Part shown: piece after piece, positions 1-9,325 of the stretch
Position numbering within the stretch: position 1 is the stretch's first letter
How the letters are laid out: every line of letters begins with the position of its first letter
Assembly: GCF_023502395.1 (NCBI RefSeq)
Contig: NZ_JAMFMB010000004.1
Coordinates: 62,001 to 126,000, forward strand
From: Ruegeria spongiae
GTDB taxonomy: Bacteria; Pseudomonadota; Alphaproteobacteria; Rhodobacterales; Rhodobacteraceae
Direction of reading: 5' to 3'
Length of the DNA: 64,000 nt
Notes under the pieces: generated by a model
The model's input: only the letters and a program-made list of their open reading frames with translations
Told to the model about the DNA's origin: nothing
Databases searched by the model: none
Made by a program: the position numbers and the translations under genes

Positions 1-381
1 GCGGGCGCGATCATCAACCTGTCCTCGGTGGCGGCGCGGCGGACCCACCCCAACCTGCTGGCCTATTCCGTCTCGACGGCGGCGTTGGATCAGATGACCC
101 GCTCGCTGGCAGTGGCGATGGCGCCGCACCACATCCGCGTGAACGCGATCGCGCTGGGCTCGATCATGAGCGCGTCGCTGCAGGCCGCGCTCAAGGACAA
201 CCGCGAATACCGCCGCGATATTGAGAACCACACACCGCTTGGACGGATTGCCGCTGCCACCGAACTGGCCGAAGCGGCGCAGTTTCTCGCCTCCGAGGCG
301 TCTGGCTTCATGACCGGTCAGATCATGACGCTGGATGGCGGACGTACCCTGCTGGACCCGGTTGAGGCACCCGCACACTAA
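1..381 (+). CDS. SDR-family oxidoreductase, 3' part (5' end outside window)
   Basis: The first readable codons are already inside the protein, so only the C-terminal ~126 residues are seen. They carry the SDR Rossmann-fold blocks: the catalytic Ser in NLSS, the catalytic Tyr in LAYSVST, then RVNAIALG and the terminal MTGQIMTLDGG. SDRs are NAD(P)-dependent oxidoreductases. The Lys expected four residues after the Tyr (YxxxK) is a Thr here, read as tcg-acg, so this copy may be inactive or altered. The gene ends 46 bp before hemF on the same strand and could be cotranscribed with it. The substrate cannot be told. Confidence 0.85.
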   Translation, partial: AGAIINLSSVAARRTHPNLLAYSVSTAALDQMTRSLAVAMAPHHIRVNAIALGSIMSASLQAALKDNREYRRDIENHTPLGRIAAATELAEAAQFLASEASGFMTGQIMTLDGGRTLLDPVEAPAH

Positions 382-427
382 TCGGACCCATTGATCGAGC
401 CCACTGAGAATTGAAGAAGGACAGATC

Positions 428-1321
428 ATGACCCAGGCGATGGATGCCCAAAAGGCACAGGCAGCAGCCTGGTTCCGCCAGTTGCGCGACGAGATCGTCG
501 CCGCTTTTGAAGGGCTGGAGGACAGCCACGCGTCGGGGCCACTCTCGGATGCGTCTGCGGGGCGGTTCGAGGTCAAGGAAACCCGGCGCTCCTCCGAGGA
601 CGGCTCGGATGCGGGCGGCGGACTGATGTCGGTGATGCGCGGCGGGCGCGTGTTCGAAAAGGTCGGCGTGAACGTGTCTGAGGTCTATGGCACGTTGTCC
701 GACCGGGCGCAGGCTGCCATGGCCGCACGCAAGGGCCTGCCGGGGATGAAGGATGATCCACGCTTCTGGGCCTCGGGGATTTCGCTGGTGGCGCATATGC
801 AGAACCCCCATGCGCCCGCCGTGCATATGAACACGCGGATGTTCTGGACCCCGCATGCCTGGTGGTTTGGTGGCGGGTCCGACCTCAACCCCTGTATCGA
901 ATATGACGCGGACACCGCGCATTTCCACGCCGCACAAAAGGCCCATCTGGACCCGCATGGTGCAGGCCACTACCCGCGCCTGAAAGAATGGGCGGATGAG
1001 TATTTCTACATCCCCCACCGCAAGCGTGCGCGGGGCGTGGGCGGGATATTCATGGATGACTACTGCACCGGCGACTGGGAGGCCGATTTTGCCCTGACGC
1101 AGGATATCGGCCGCGCCTTCCTACCCGCCTTTGTGCCTCTGGTCGAAAAACGGCGGGTACAGCAATGGTCAGACGCCGATAAAGAGGTGCAGTACCGGCA
1201 TCGGGGCCTCTATGCCGAATACAATCTGGTCTATGATCGGGGCACGAAATTCGGGTTGGAGACGGGCCACGATCCTGACGCGGTGCTGATGAGTCTACCG
1301 CCGATTGCAAAGTGGTACTAG
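428..1321 (+). CDS. hemF: oxygen-dependent coproporphyrinogen III oxidase
   Basis: HemF oxidatively decarboxylates coproporphyrinogen III to protoporphyrinogen IX in heme and chlorophyll synthesis, using O2. The 297-residue length is normal for the family. Recognisable blocks are GGGLMSVMRGGRVFEKVGVN near residue 60, VHMNTRMFW and WWFGGGSDLNP around residues 134-155, and the C-terminal YAEYNLVYDRGTKFGL with the substrate-contacting Arg. The start is ATG at 428 behind AAGAAGG. Its stop codon overlaps the convergent desaturase stop by 4 bp. hemC and hemE lie within 3 kb, so this is a heme-synthesis neighbourhood. Confidence 0.96.
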   Translation: MTQAMDAQKAQAAAWFRQLRDEIVAAFEGLEDSHASGPLSDASAGRFEVKETRRSSEDGSDAGGGLMSVMRGGRVFEKVGVNVSEVYGTLSDRAQAAMAARKGLPGMKDDPRFWASGISLVAHMQNPHAPAVHMNTRMFWTPHAWWFGGGSDLNPCIEYDADTAHFHAAQKAHLDPHGAGHYPRLKEWADEYFYIPHRKRARGVGGIFMDDYCTGDWEADFALTQDIGRAFLPAFVPLVEKRRVQQWSDADKEVQYRHRGLYAEYNLVYDRGTKFGLETGHDPDAVLMSLPPIAKWY

Positions 1322-2262
1322 GCTGACCGCCACCCGGCTTCGCGCAGCGCAGCGCCATAGGTGGGAGCCATGTTCATCTGCGTATCATAGCCTTTGCCCA
1401 GCAGCAGCTTGTGCAGTTTGGGCAGGTTATAGCAGGGCACATGCATGATCATGTGGTGTTCGAGGTGGTAATTGACCCAATAAGGCGCCACAAACAGCCG
1501 CGCCAATGGCCCGGCCAGCGTGGTGCGGACATTGCGGAACGGATCGTCGGATTGCTCGGTCGCGCCATGTTCAGCGATATTACGCACCCGCAAAACGAAC
1601 TGAAACCATGTGAGATAGGGCAGCAGCCAGAAGGCCAGCCCCCACCACCAGTCTCCAACCAGCCCCATGATCAGCATCACCCCCAGAAAGACGGGCACCG
1701 TGATCCAGAAATGCAGGGTCTGGAAGCTTTGGGCGAAATCCCCCTCGGCCGCTTCGATCGCCTCATGATCCCCGGCCATGCGCAGAGACATGACGATCTG
1801 CCCCACCAATTGCTTTACCCCGGTCTGCCCGGTCAGGTCCCGCGTGAATTTGCGCCGCATCGAGGCATGCGAGGTCGGGAATTTCGACGACAGCGGCAGG
1901 TCGGGGTCCTTGTCGGACTGGGTAAAGCGGTGATGGGTCAGGTGATAACGCCGATAAGCGCCAAGGTCAGCCAGGATAGGCCGCGCGCAGAGCCACGTGC
2001 CCACGGCATCATTGAGCCGCTGACGCTGGAACAAAGCGTTATGCGCGGCCTCATGCATCAGGATCGCCAGCCCCAATTGCCGCGAGCCGATGACCATCAC
2101 GGCAAGAAGAAAGGTCAGCGGATTGGGCCAGAGACCGAACAGAGCAAGCGCCAGCGCGATGGTGCCCCAGCAATGCAGCACCAGCCAGGCACCGCGCAGG
2201 TCCGACCGCGCGGCCAGCGGACGAATTTCGTCAGTTGTCAGATAGGCCTTTCCCGGTGTCAT
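1318..2262 (-). CDS. membrane fatty acid desaturase family protein
   Basis: A 314-residue integral-membrane di-iron desaturase. The three histidine boxes that ligate the iron pair are visible: HEAAH near residue 70, HLTHH near residue 107, and the C-terminal HLEHH near residue 267. Hydrophobic spans lie at about residues 25-60 and in the 180-220 region. The family introduces double bonds, or hydroxyl groups, into acyl or isoprenoid chains; the substrate here is not determinable. ATG at 2262 follows GAGAGGAG. It sits 65 bp downstream of hemC on the same strand and may be cotranscribed with it. It differs in sequence from the second desaturase at 22593-23435. Confidence 0.88.
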   Translation of the reverse strand: MTPGKAYLTTDEIRPLAARSDLRGAWLVLHCWGTIALALALFGLWPNPLTFLLAVMVIGSRQLGLAILMHEAAHNALFQRQRLNDAVGTWLCARPILADLGAYRRYHLTHHRFTQSDKDPDLPLSSKFPTSHASMRRKFTRDLTGQTGVKQLVGQIVMSLRMAGDHEAIEAAEGDFAQSFQTLHFWITVPVFLGVMLIMGLVGDWWWGLAFWLLPYLTWFQFVLRVRNIAEHGATEQSDDPFRNVRTTLAGPLARLFVAPYWVNYHLEHHMIMHVPCYNLPKLHKLLLGKGYDTQMNMAPTYGAALREAGWRSA

Positions 2263-2327
2263 GGCAGGGCTCCTCTCTGGTCAAAGTGTCCCAGAGAGGG
2301 CGGGCCTCTGTCAAACAGGCCGTGGCG

Positions 2328-3287
2328 TCAGTCGCGCCACTCGAAAAAGCCCTCGCCCGCCTGTTTCAGCATATCCGCCGCCATGTCGCGACCCAGCTCT
2401 GCGCCATCGGCAACCGGGCAGGACCGCTCTTCGAACACATCCTCGGAGCCGTCGGGGCGCAGGACCTGACCGCGCAGGCGCAGCGTATCGCCCTCAATCT
2501 CGGCCAGCCCGGCAATCGGGGTTTCGCAGGATCCGTCCAGTGCGGCCAGAAACGCGCGCTCAGCCGCCAGCCTGTGTTCGGTCTCTGCGTGATGAATGCG
2601 GGCCAGCAATTCGCCGGCGCGCGCATCATCGCCGCGCCGTTCGATCCCGATGGCACCCTGGGCGATGGCGGGCAGCATGTCGTCGGGGGATATCGGCGTC
2701 GCGGGCACCTCATCCATATCCAGCCGGTTCAACCCGGCTAACGCCAGAAAGGTGCATTCCGCCACGCCTTCGGACAGTTTGCGCAGCCGGGTCTGCACAT
2801 TGCCCCGAAACTCGACCACGGTCAGATCGGGCCGCCGGTTCAGCAATTGCGCCCGGCGACGCAGCGACGAGGTGCCGACAACCGCGCCCTCGGCCAGATC
2901 ATCCAGCGCGGTCAGGCCCGGAGAAATGAAAGCGTCACGCACGTCCTCGCGGGGCAGGAAGACATCCAGCACCAACCCCTCGGGCTGGGCCACCGGCATG
3001 TCTTTGGTCGAATGCACCGCGATGTCGATATCGCCGCGCAGCATCGCCTCTTCGATTTCCTTGGTGAACAGACCCTTGTTGCCGATCTCTTTCAGCGGGC
3101 GATCCGCGTCGATCAGTTTGCGATTGTCACCGCTGGTCATGATCACGGTGATCTCGAAGGCGTCAAGCGGCAGCTCATGCGCCTCGGCGAGGCGTTTGCG
3201 GGTCTCATAGGCTTGCGCCAGCGCAAGCGGTGAACCACGGGTGCCGATTTTCAGCGGGTCGGACGGGGAGGGCAGGGCATGTGTCAT
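2328..3287 (-). CDS. hemC: hydroxymethylbilane synthase (porphobilinogen deaminase)
   Basis: HemC polymerises four porphobilinogens into hydroxymethylbilane, two steps after 5-aminolevulinate in heme synthesis. Visible family blocks are KIGTRGSPLALAQA near the N-terminus, AVHSTKDMP, VGTSSLRRRAQL, FRGNVQTRL, and DGSCETP, where Cys (about residue 254) attaches the dipyrromethane cofactor. I chose the ATG at 3287, giving 319 residues starting MTHALPSPSD; an in-frame GTG at 3311 would add 8 residues. It is transcribed away from hemE, with the two starts 106 bp apart. Confidence 0.95.
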   Translation of the reverse strand: MTHALPSPSDPLKIGTRGSPLALAQAYETRKRLAEAHELPLDAFEITVIMTSGDNRKLIDADRPLKEIGNKGLFTKEIEEAMLRGDIDIAVHSTKDMPVAQPEGLVLDVFLPREDVRDAFISPGLTALDDLAEGAVVGTSSLRRRAQLLNRRPDLTVVEFRGNVQTRLRKLSEGVAECTFLALAGLNRLDMDEVPATPISPDDMLPAIAQGAIGIERRGDDARAGELLARIHHAETEHRLAAERAFLAALDGSCETPIAGLAEIEGDTLRLRGQVLRPDGSEDVFEERSCPVADGAELGRDMAADMLKQAGEGFFEWRD

Positions 3288-3335
3288 GGGCCACAGCTTT
3301 AGTCGCGTCACTTTGCCCTGACAACGGGGGAATGC

Positions 3336-3360
3336 TTGACAAATTGCCGCTCAGCATAGA
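3336..3360 (+). promoter_or_regulatory. possible hemE promoter element (TTGACA)
   Basis: The 106 bp between the divergent hemC and hemE starts contains a perfect -35-like TTGACA at 3336-3341. The only AT-rich candidate for a -10 downstream is CATAGA at 3355-3360, which gives a short 13 bp spacer, so the assignment is weak. No clear operator or FnrL-type (TTGAT-N4-ATCAA) site was seen. Confidence 0.25.
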
Positions 3361-3393
3361 CCGGTGTTCCGCAATCGGAAATTGAGGGCAGGC

Positions 3394-4428
3394 ATGGCTG
3401 AGACAAAAACGATATTGCGCGCATTGGCGGGCGAGGTTCAGGACGTGCCGCCGATCTGGATGATGCGGCAGGCGGGGCGCTACCTGCCCGAATACCGCGC
3501 CACCCGGGCGCAGGCGGGCGATTTCCTGTCGCTGTGCTATAATCCTGATCTGGCCACCGAGGTCACTCTGCAACCGATCCGTCGCTATGGGTTTGACGCG
3601 GCGATCCTTTTCGCCGATATCTTGTTGGTCCCGCAGGCGCTGGGCGCGGATCTGTGGTTCGTGACGGGTGAGGGGCCAAGGTTGTCGACCATCACCACGC
3701 AGGCAGAGTTCGATGCGCTCAAACCGGCGATGGATATCCACGAAGTGCTGTCGCCGATCTATCAGACCGTCCGCAACCTGTCGCAGGAATTGCCCTCCGA
3801 GACGACGCTGATCGGCTTTGCCGGTGCGCCCTGGACCGTGGCGACCTATATGATCGCCGGGCGTGGTACGCCCGATCAAGGTCCGGCGCATGCGCTGCGA
3901 CTGGAAAACCCGGCGCTGTTCGAGGCGCTGATCAGCCGGATTACAGCGGCGACCATCGACTACCTGTCGATGCAGATCGAAGCCGGGGCCGAGGTCATCA
4001 AGATTTTCGACAGCTGGGCTGGCTCGCTGCCCGATGACGCCTTCGAGAAATACGCGCTCGAGCCGACCCGCGCGATCACCCGTGCCCTGAAAGAGCGTCA
4101 CCCCGGCATTCCGGTGATCGGCTTCCCGCGTGAAGCGGGCGAGAAATACGTGGGCTTTGCCCGCGCCACTGGCGTTGACTGCGTGGCGCTGGACAATTCC
4201 GCCGACCCCGACTGGGCGGCGCGCCATGTGCAGGTCGATGGCTGCGTGCAGGGCAATCTGGCCTCGCGCCACATGGTAACCGGCGGTCAGGCGCTGGTGG
4301 ATGAGACCCGGCAGATCGTGCAGGCGTTTTCCAAGGGGCCGCATATCTTCAATCTGGGCCACGGCATCACGCCGGATGCCGATCTGGAGAATGTACAACT
4401 GATGATCGACACAGTGCGCGGCGGCTAA
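3394..4428 (+). CDS. hemE: uroporphyrinogen decarboxylase
   Basis: HemE decarboxylates the four acetate side chains of uroporphyrinogen III to give coproporphyrinogen III, the substrate of the HemF encoded nearby. The signature [17 protein letters not shown] lies near residue 20, carrying the active-site Arg residues. The second signature block [18 protein letters not shown] is near residue 140, and FNLGHGITP near the C-terminus. ATG at 3394 (MAETKTILR) gives 344 residues, the usual length; an upstream in-frame ATG at 3364 would add a tail without family support. It converges on the CoA-transferase with 6 bp between stops. Confidence 0.96.
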   Translation: MAETKTILRALAGEVQDVPPIWMMRQAGRYLPEYRATRAQAGDFLSLCYNPDLATEVTLQPIRRYGFDAAILFADILLVPQALGADLWFVTGEGPRLSTITTQAEFDALKPAMDIHEVLSPIYQTVRNLSQELPSETTLIGFAGAPWTVATYMIAGRGTPDQGPAHALRLENPALFEALISRITAATIDYLSMQIEAGAEVIKIFDSWAGSLPDDAFEKYALEPTRAITRALKERHPGIPVIGFPREAGEKYVGFARATGVDCVALDNSADPDWAARHVQVDGCVQGNLASRHMVTGGQALVDETRQIVQAFSKGPHIFNLGHGITPDADLENVQLMIDTVRGG

Positions 4429-4434
4429 AGCGCG

Positions 4435-5523
4435 TCAGGGCGCGGCAGAGAATTCGGCCCGAATCTCGTCGCTGTGCTCTCCGCGCTGCGGGGCGGGTTT
4501 TGGATGCGCTAACTGGCCGTCAAAGCGTGGCGCAGGCGCGGCTTGCAGAGCGCCCTCGGCCTCCTGCCAGGTCCGGCGATGCTGGTTTGCAGGGTGGGAC
4601 ATGGCCTCTTCCGGGCTCAGAACCGGCGCGACACAGGCGTCGCTGCCTGCAAACAGATCAGCCCAATGCGCGCGGGTCTTTTGGCCAAAGATCGCGCTCA
4701 GCCGCCGGGTCAGGCGCGGCCAGAGCGTGCGGTCGAATTGCCGGGCAAACTCGGCGTCCTCTGCCAAGCCCAGATGATCCAGAAACAACCGGTAGAATTT
4801 CGGCTCAAGACATTGCACCGAAATATAGCCGCCATCGGAGCAACGATAGGTCCGGCTCCAATGCGGTCCGTCCAGCAGGCTTTCGCCGCGTATCTCGGAC
4901 AGGTTGCCGGATTGCCGCAGGCTCATCAGCAGGTTCATCATATGGGCCGAGCCGTCATAGATCGCGGCATCGACCACCGTGCCGCTGCCACTCACCCGCG
5001 CCTTCAGCAGCCCGGCCAGCAACCCCGCCACCAGATACATCGCCCCCCCGCCGATATCGCCCACCAGTGTGGCGGGCGTAAGCGGTGCCTCTTCCGGCGC
5101 AGAGCCATACCAGAGCGCGCCGGACAGGCCGATATAGTTCAGGTCATGCCCCGCGACAGAGGCCAGCGGGCCATCCTGCCCCCAGCCAGTCATGCGGCCA
5201 TAGACCAGCGAGGGCTTGCGCGCGTGACAGGCTTCGGGACCCAGCCCCAGCTTTTCCATCACGCCCTGACGAAACCCTTCGATCAGCGCGTCAGAGCCTG
5301 CAACGATGCGCAGCGCGGTCTCGCGGTCGTCCGGGTCCTTGAGGTCCAGCTCGATCGAGCGCTTGCCACGATCCAGCAGCGATCTGTCTGGTTGGCCGGG
5401 ATTGGGGGGACCGCCCTTGCGGTGGATGACGATCACATCCGCCCCCAGATCGGCCAGCGTCATCGCCGCGAAAGGAGCAGGGCCGAGCCCCTCGAATTCA
5501 ACGATGCGTATTCCGTCCAGCAT
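4435..5523 (-). CDS. CaiB/BaiF (class III) CoA-transferase, alpha-methylacyl-CoA racemase-like
   Basis: A 362-residue family III CoA-transferase/racemase. The N-terminus (LDGIRIVEFEGLGPAPFAA) and the LADLGADVIVI block are typical, followed by KRSIELDLKDP and the GHDLNYIGLSGAL segment with the active-site Asp and the small-residue loop typical of alpha-methylacyl-CoA racemases. The family moves CoA between acids or epimerises 2-methylacyl-CoAs. ATG at 5523 sits behind AGGGGA; the open frame continues upstream but that stretch lies under the neighbouring transporter gene. It lies 23 bp downstream of a DMT transporter on the same strand. The acyl substrate is not inferable. Confidence 0.87.
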   Translation of the reverse strand: MLDGIRIVEFEGLGPAPFAAMTLADLGADVIVIHRKGGPPNPGQPDRSLLDRGKRSIELDLKDPDDRETALRIVAGSDALIEGFRQGVMEKLGLGPEACHARKPSLVYGRMTGWGQDGPLASVAGHDLNYIGLSGALWYGSAPEEAPLTPATLVGDIGGGAMYLVAGLLAGLLKARVSGSGTVVDAAIYDGSAHMMNLLMSLRQSGNLSEIRGESLLDGPHWSRTYRCSDGGYISVQCLEPKFYRLFLDHLGLAEDAEFARQFDRTLWPRLTRRLSAIFGQKTRAHWADLFAGSDACVAPVLSPEEAMSHPANQHRRTWQEAEGALQAAPAPRFDGQLAHPKPAPQRGEHSDEIRAEFSAAP

Positions 5524-5546
5524 GTGTGTCCCCTGTCCCGTTGGCC

Positions 5547-6527
5547 TTACCGTGGAATATTGACACGCCGCCGCGCAAGCCTGCGCGATTTCTGCTGTTC
5601 GCGCAGGAACACGAACAGGCCCGCGCCCATGATCAGGATCATGCCGATCCAGACCTCGAGATCGGGCAGTTCCGACCAGATCAACCAGCCCCAGAACACC
5701 GCCATCGGCAACCCGACATATTCGAAAGGTGAGAGGGTCGCGGCGTCGGCCAGCCGGTAGGCCTGGCTCAGCGTATAGCCGATCACCGCGACATTCATGC
5801 CCAGCGCCAGCAGATAGATCCAGTCGCCCTCGCCGGGCCAGATCCACGCCCGGAACAGAAATAACAGGCTGGGATCATCGGTGCCTTCGGCAAAGCGCCC
5901 GTCGCCCGCGATCAGGTAAAAGCCCAGAGAGACAAGGATGAACACGGCCTGCATGTAACAGGCCAGCGCCGAGGCCTTGGTCGTCGCGCCAAGTTTGCGC
6001 GTCATCAGTTGCAGCAGCGCATAGGTCAGCGCCGCAAGCAACGGCAGCAGCAGCACAAGGCGGTTGGCCACCAGGGCGTCGCCACTTTCCCAGGGGCGCA
6101 GCATGATGATCACTCCGATGAATCCCACCACAACCGCGCCAATCCGCAATGGCCCGACCTTTTCCCCCAGCATCGGGATCGACAGCAGCGTGATAAAGAG
6201 CGGCGCAACAAAGAACAGCGCGGTCACATCGGCCAGCGGCATCACCGCCAGCGCCATGAAGAAGCACATGTTCGAGGCCACAACCAGCAGGCCACGCAGC
6301 AGATGCAGCAGCGGTTGCCGGGTTCTGAGGATCGAAAACCCACCTTCATACTGCACCAGCGCAAGGGTGAGGATCAGACCGATCGAGGCACGGCACATCA
6401 CGATCTGATGCAGCGGGTAGTCGCCCGACAACTGCTTGATGATCATGTCGTTGATCGAGATACAGATCATGCCGACAACAATGCAGGCGATCCCGGCGGC
6501 GGGCCGGTTCTGGGCCAGTGTCTCCAT
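5547..6527 (-). CDS. EamA/DMT-family membrane transporter
   Basis: A 326-residue protein of about ten hydrophobic helices in two tandem EamA repeats (roughly residues 10-145 and 165-300), the drug/metabolite transporter fold. An early SINDMIIKQLSGDYPLHQIVMCR segment and the LAVMPLADVTALFFVAPLF motif match this superfamily. ATG at 6527 is behind a strong GGAGGAG. It is probably cotranscribed with the CoA-transferase downstream (23 bp gap). The exported compound is unknown. Its start is divergent from the ABC exporter operon. Confidence 0.85.
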   Translation of the reverse strand: METLAQNRPAAGIACIVVGMICISINDMIIKQLSGDYPLHQIVMCRASIGLILTLALVQYEGGFSILRTRQPLLHLLRGLLVVASNMCFFMALAVMPLADVTALFFVAPLFITLLSIPMLGEKVGPLRIGAVVVGFIGVIIMLRPWESGDALVANRLVLLLPLLAALTYALLQLMTRKLGATTKASALACYMQAVFILVSLGFYLIAGDGRFAEGTDDPSLLFLFRAWIWPGEGDWIYLLALGMNVAVIGYTLSQAYRLADAATLSPFEYVGLPMAVFWGWLIWSELPDLEVWIGMILIMGAGLFVFLREQQKSRRLARRRVNIPR

Positions 6528-6607
6528 GTGATGCTCCTCCGGCGTGCCGTGAAATTGCGCGCCCGGTGGCATCAGGGCTATCAGAGCCGGGCCTCAAGTC
6601 CATAAGT

Positions 6608-6630
6608 ATTGCGACGAAATCTGTCGCAAT
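6608..6630. promoter_or_regulatory. perfect 8-bp inverted repeat in divergent intergenic region
   Basis: ATTGCGAC, a 7-base spacer, then GTCGCAAT is a perfect dyad. It lies in the 204 bp between the divergent DMT transporter (start 6527) and ABC exporter (start 6732). It is 81 bp from the first and about 100 bp from the second start, where an operator controlling one or both would sit. No known regulator consensus was recognised. Confidence 0.45.
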
Positions 6631-6731
6631 TCTCGGATCATCTGCGCGTTCCTGCGGGGTTTTTTGTGCATTTGCGCTCTGTCGCCCCGGTCCGTCGCGC
6701 GATAGGATCGCCGCCGGAACAGGGGCGGTAC

Positions 6732-7661
6732 ATGAGCACAATTCTTTCGATCAAGGATCTCAGGAAATCTTACGCGGATGGTTTCGAGGCCCTGAAAGGT
6801 GTCACGCTGGACATCGAAGAAGGCGAGATTCTCGCCCTTTTGGGCCCAAACGGGGCGGGCAAGACCACCATGATCTCGACGATCTGCGGGATCACCATGC
6901 CGACATCGGGCCAGGTTACCGTCGGGGGGCATGACATCCTGAATGACTACCGCGCGGCGCGGCGGATGATCGGCCTAGTGCCGCAAGAGATTGCGCTGGA
7001 ACCGTTTGAGAAGGTGATCAACACCGTGCGCCTGTCGCGGGGTCTGTTCGGGCTGGGGCGCGATGATGCACGGATCGAGGATATCCTGCGCAAACTGTCG
7101 CTGTGGGACAAGCGCCGGAACGCGGTCAAGGAGCTCTCGGGGGGCATGAAACGCCGGGTGCTGATCGCCAAGGCGCTGGCGCATGAGCCGCGCATCCTGT
7201 TTCTGGACGAACCCACTGCCGGGGTGGATGTCGAGTTGCGCAAGGACATGTGGGAGATCGTGCGCGAGCTCAAGGCGAACGGCGTGACGATCATCCTGAC
7301 CACCCACTACATCGAAGAGGCCGAGGCCATCGCCGACCGTGTCGGTGTCATCAACAGCGGCGAATTGCTGCTGGTTGAAGACAAGGACAGCCTGATGGCG
7401 CAGATGGGAAAGAAACATATCGAGGTGATGCTGGCCGAACCCGTCGATGCGATTCCCGAGGTGCTGCGGCACTACGACCTGACCCTGAACGGGGCGGGAG
7501 AGTCCTTTGTCTACTCCTATGATATCCATGGCGAGCGTACCGGCATAACCTCGCTTCTGAACGATGTGGCCAAGGCCGGGCTGGTGTTGCGCGACGTGCA
7601 GACACGGCAAAGCAGCCTTGAGGAAATCTTCGTCAATCTTGTGTCAGGAGAGCAGGCATGA
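6732..7661 (+). CDS. ABC-2 type exporter, ATP-binding subunit (YadG-like)
   Basis: A 309-residue ATPase driving the permease encoded next to it. The Walker [10 protein letters not shown] is near residue 40, the signature LSGGMKRR near residue 138, Walker [12 protein letters not shown] just after, and the switch His in [10 protein letters not shown]. About 80 residues follow the nucleotide-binding domain, as in other ABC-2 exporters. ATG at 6732 follows AGGGGCGG; the longer open frame upstream lacks similarity. The stop overlaps the permease start by 4 bp (ATGA), showing translational coupling. The paralogue resemblance is to E. coli YadG; the substrate is unknown. Confidence 0.93.
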   Translation: MSTILSIKDLRKSYADGFEALKGVTLDIEEGEILALLGPNGAGKTTMISTICGITMPTSGQVTVGGHDILNDYRAARRMIGLVPQEIALEPFEKVINTVRLSRGLFGLGRDDARIEDILRKLSLWDKRRNAVKELSGGMKRRVLIAKALAHEPRILFLDEPTAGVDVELRKDMWEIVRELKANGVTIILTTHYIEEAEAIADRVGVINSGELLLVEDKDSLMAQMGKKHIEVMLAEPVDAIPEVLRHYDLTLNGAGESFVYSYDIHGERTGITSLLNDVAKAGLVLRDVQTRQSSLEEIFVNLVSGEQA

Positions 7662-8419
7662 ACTGGGCCGCCGTTGTCGCCATCTACCGATTCGAGATGG
7701 CCCGCTTTTTCCGCACGCTGGCGCAGAGCTTTTTCTCGCCCGTCTTGTCGACCTCGCTGTATTTCATCGTGTTCGGCACTGCCATCGGCAGCCGCATTGA
7801 GACGATCGAGGGCGTGTCCTATGGCGCGTTCATCGTGCCGGGGCTGGTGATGCTGTCGGTTGTGACGCTGTCGATCTCGAACGCCTCGTTCGGGATCTAT
7901 TTCCCGAAATTCCTCGGCACGATCTACGAGCTGCTCTCTGCGCCGATCAACTTTCTCGAAGTGGTCATCGGCTATGTCGGCGCCGCCGCGACCAAGGCGC
8001 TTTTTGTCGGGCTGGTGATATTAGCGACCGCCACCTTCTTTGTCGATATCCGGATCGAACACCCGTTTGCCATGGCGGCGTTTCTGATCCTGACCTGCCT
8101 CAGCTTTTCGTTACTGGGCTTCATCGTCGGCATTTGGGCCAGCAATTTCGAGCAGATGTCGCTGATCCCGCAACTGGTGATCACGCCGCTGATCTTTCTG
8201 GGCGGTACATTCTATTCGATCACCATGCTGCCACCGATCTGGCAGACCATCACCCTGTTCAACCCGGTGGTCTATCTGGTCTCGGGCTTTCGGTGGTCTT
8301 TCTACGGTCTGGCGGATGTGCCAATATTTTTTAGCCTGCTGGCAATCGCTGCCTTTACCGGTATTTGCCTTGCCATCATCTGGTGGATATTCAAGACTGG
8401 CTGGCGCATCCGCAGTTAG
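7658..8419 (+). CDS. ABC-2 type exporter permease (YadH-like)
   Basis: A 253-residue membrane protein with about six helices. It has the ABC-2 permease pattern: an N-terminal cytoplasmic helix, [13 protein letters not shown] near residue 58, YELLSAPI, and the conserved [17 protein letters not shown] and [13 protein letters not shown] near residues 184-215. This arrangement closely resembles YadH of E. coli. It forms a transporter with the ATPase whose stop codon it overlaps. The 107 bp before the following peptidase gene contain no obvious terminator. Confidence 0.92.
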   Translation: MNWAAVVAIYRFEMARFFRTLAQSFFSPVLSTSLYFIVFGTAIGSRIETIEGVSYGAFIVPGLVMLSVVTLSISNASFGIYFPKFLGTIYELLSAPINFLEVVIGYVGAAATKALFVGLVILATATFFVDIRIEHPFAMAAFLILTCLSFSLLGFIVGIWASNFEQMSLIPQLVITPLIFLGGTFYSITMLPPIWQTITLFNPVVYLVSGFRWSFYGLADVPIFFSLLAIAAFTGICLAIIWWIFKTGWRIRS

Positions 8420-8526
8420 GAGCCCGTTGCAAATATGCCCGCCCGGCCCGTGAAACGCGCCCTTGCACCATTTCTCTGCGCCAGCGTGCCTTGTCTGCGA
8501 CGAGAGGGCATTCTACATGGGCATTC

Positions 8527-9324
8527 ATGAAACTGCGCCTGCCTTTCCTTAACAACCCGCCTCTTGTCGCCGTGGTCCGCCTGTCCGGAGCCATCGGGAT
8601 GAGCGGTCGCGGTTCCCTCAATGACGTCACGCTGGCCCCGATACTGGAACGCGCCTTCCGGCGCGGCAAGCCTGCTGCCGTCGCACTTCAGATCAATTCG
8701 CCCGGCGGCTCGCCGGTGCAAAGCTCGCTGATCGGGTCGCGCATTCGCCGCCTGTCCGACGAGTTGAACGTGCCGGTCTTTGCCTTTGTCGAGGATGTCG
8801 CGGCGTCGGGCGGCTATTGGCTGGCTTCGGCGGCGGATGAGATCTGGGCCGATGAAAGCTCGGTCGTGGGATCCATCGGTGTGATCTCGGCCGGCTTCGG
8901 TGCGCATATCTTTCTGGCCCGCCAGGGGATCGAACGCCGGGTTCACACCGCAGGACGGTCGAAATCCATGCTCGACCCGTTCTCCCCCGAAAAGGAAGAG
9001 GACGTCTCGCGCCTCAAGGTGCTGTTGGCCGAAATGCACCAGACCTTCATCAACCAGATCAAGACCCGGCGCGGCGACAAGCTGAACGACAATGGCGATC
9101 TCTTCACCGGAGAGTTCTGGCTGGCGCGCCGCGCGCAGGAACTGGGCCTGATCGACGGCATCGGTCATCTCAAGCCCAAGATGCAGGAACGGTTTGGCGA
9201 GAAAGTGCAGTTCCGCCGCTATGGGCTCAAAAAGCCGCTCTTCCTGCGTCTGGGCGCACAGGTCGCCCAAGACGCCGTTGCCGGGCTGGAGGAGCGGGCC
9301 GCCTACGCGCGCTTTGGTCTCTAA
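8527..9324 (+). CDS. S49-family serine peptidase (SppA/SohB-like, single domain)
   Basis: A 265-residue S49 peptidase. The family uses a Ser/Lys dyad to cleave signal-peptide remnants or membrane-protein fragments. The nucleophile Ser is in DVAASGGYW (about residue 94) and the general-base Lys in AGRSKSMLDPF (about residue 146). NSPGGSP (residues 58-63) and VVGSIGVI are also family blocks. ATG at 8527 is preferred because similarity begins there. No clear signal peptide or TM helix is present, so it may be cytoplasmic or peripheral. Two bases separate it from the next small gene. Confidence 0.9.
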   Translation: MKLRLPFLNNPPLVAVVRLSGAIGMSGRGSLNDVTLAPILERAFRRGKPAAVALQINSPGGSPVQSSLIGSRIRRLSDELNVPVFAFVEDVAASGGYWLASAADEIWADESSVVGSIGVISAGFGAHIFLARQGIERRVHTAGRSKSMLDPFSPEKEEDVSRLKVLLAEMHQTFINQIKTRRGDKLNDNGDLFTGEFWLARRAQELGLIDGIGHLKPKMQERFGEKVQFRRYGLKKPLFLRLGAQVAQDAVAGLEERAAYARFGL

Positions 9325-9325
9325 C

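Noticed and set aside
3288-3393. Possible replication origin, because hemE flanks the Caulobacter origin
   Set aside because: The gap is only 106 bp, is not notably AT-rich and has no DnaA boxes; the hemE neighbours also differ from those at the Caulobacter origin.
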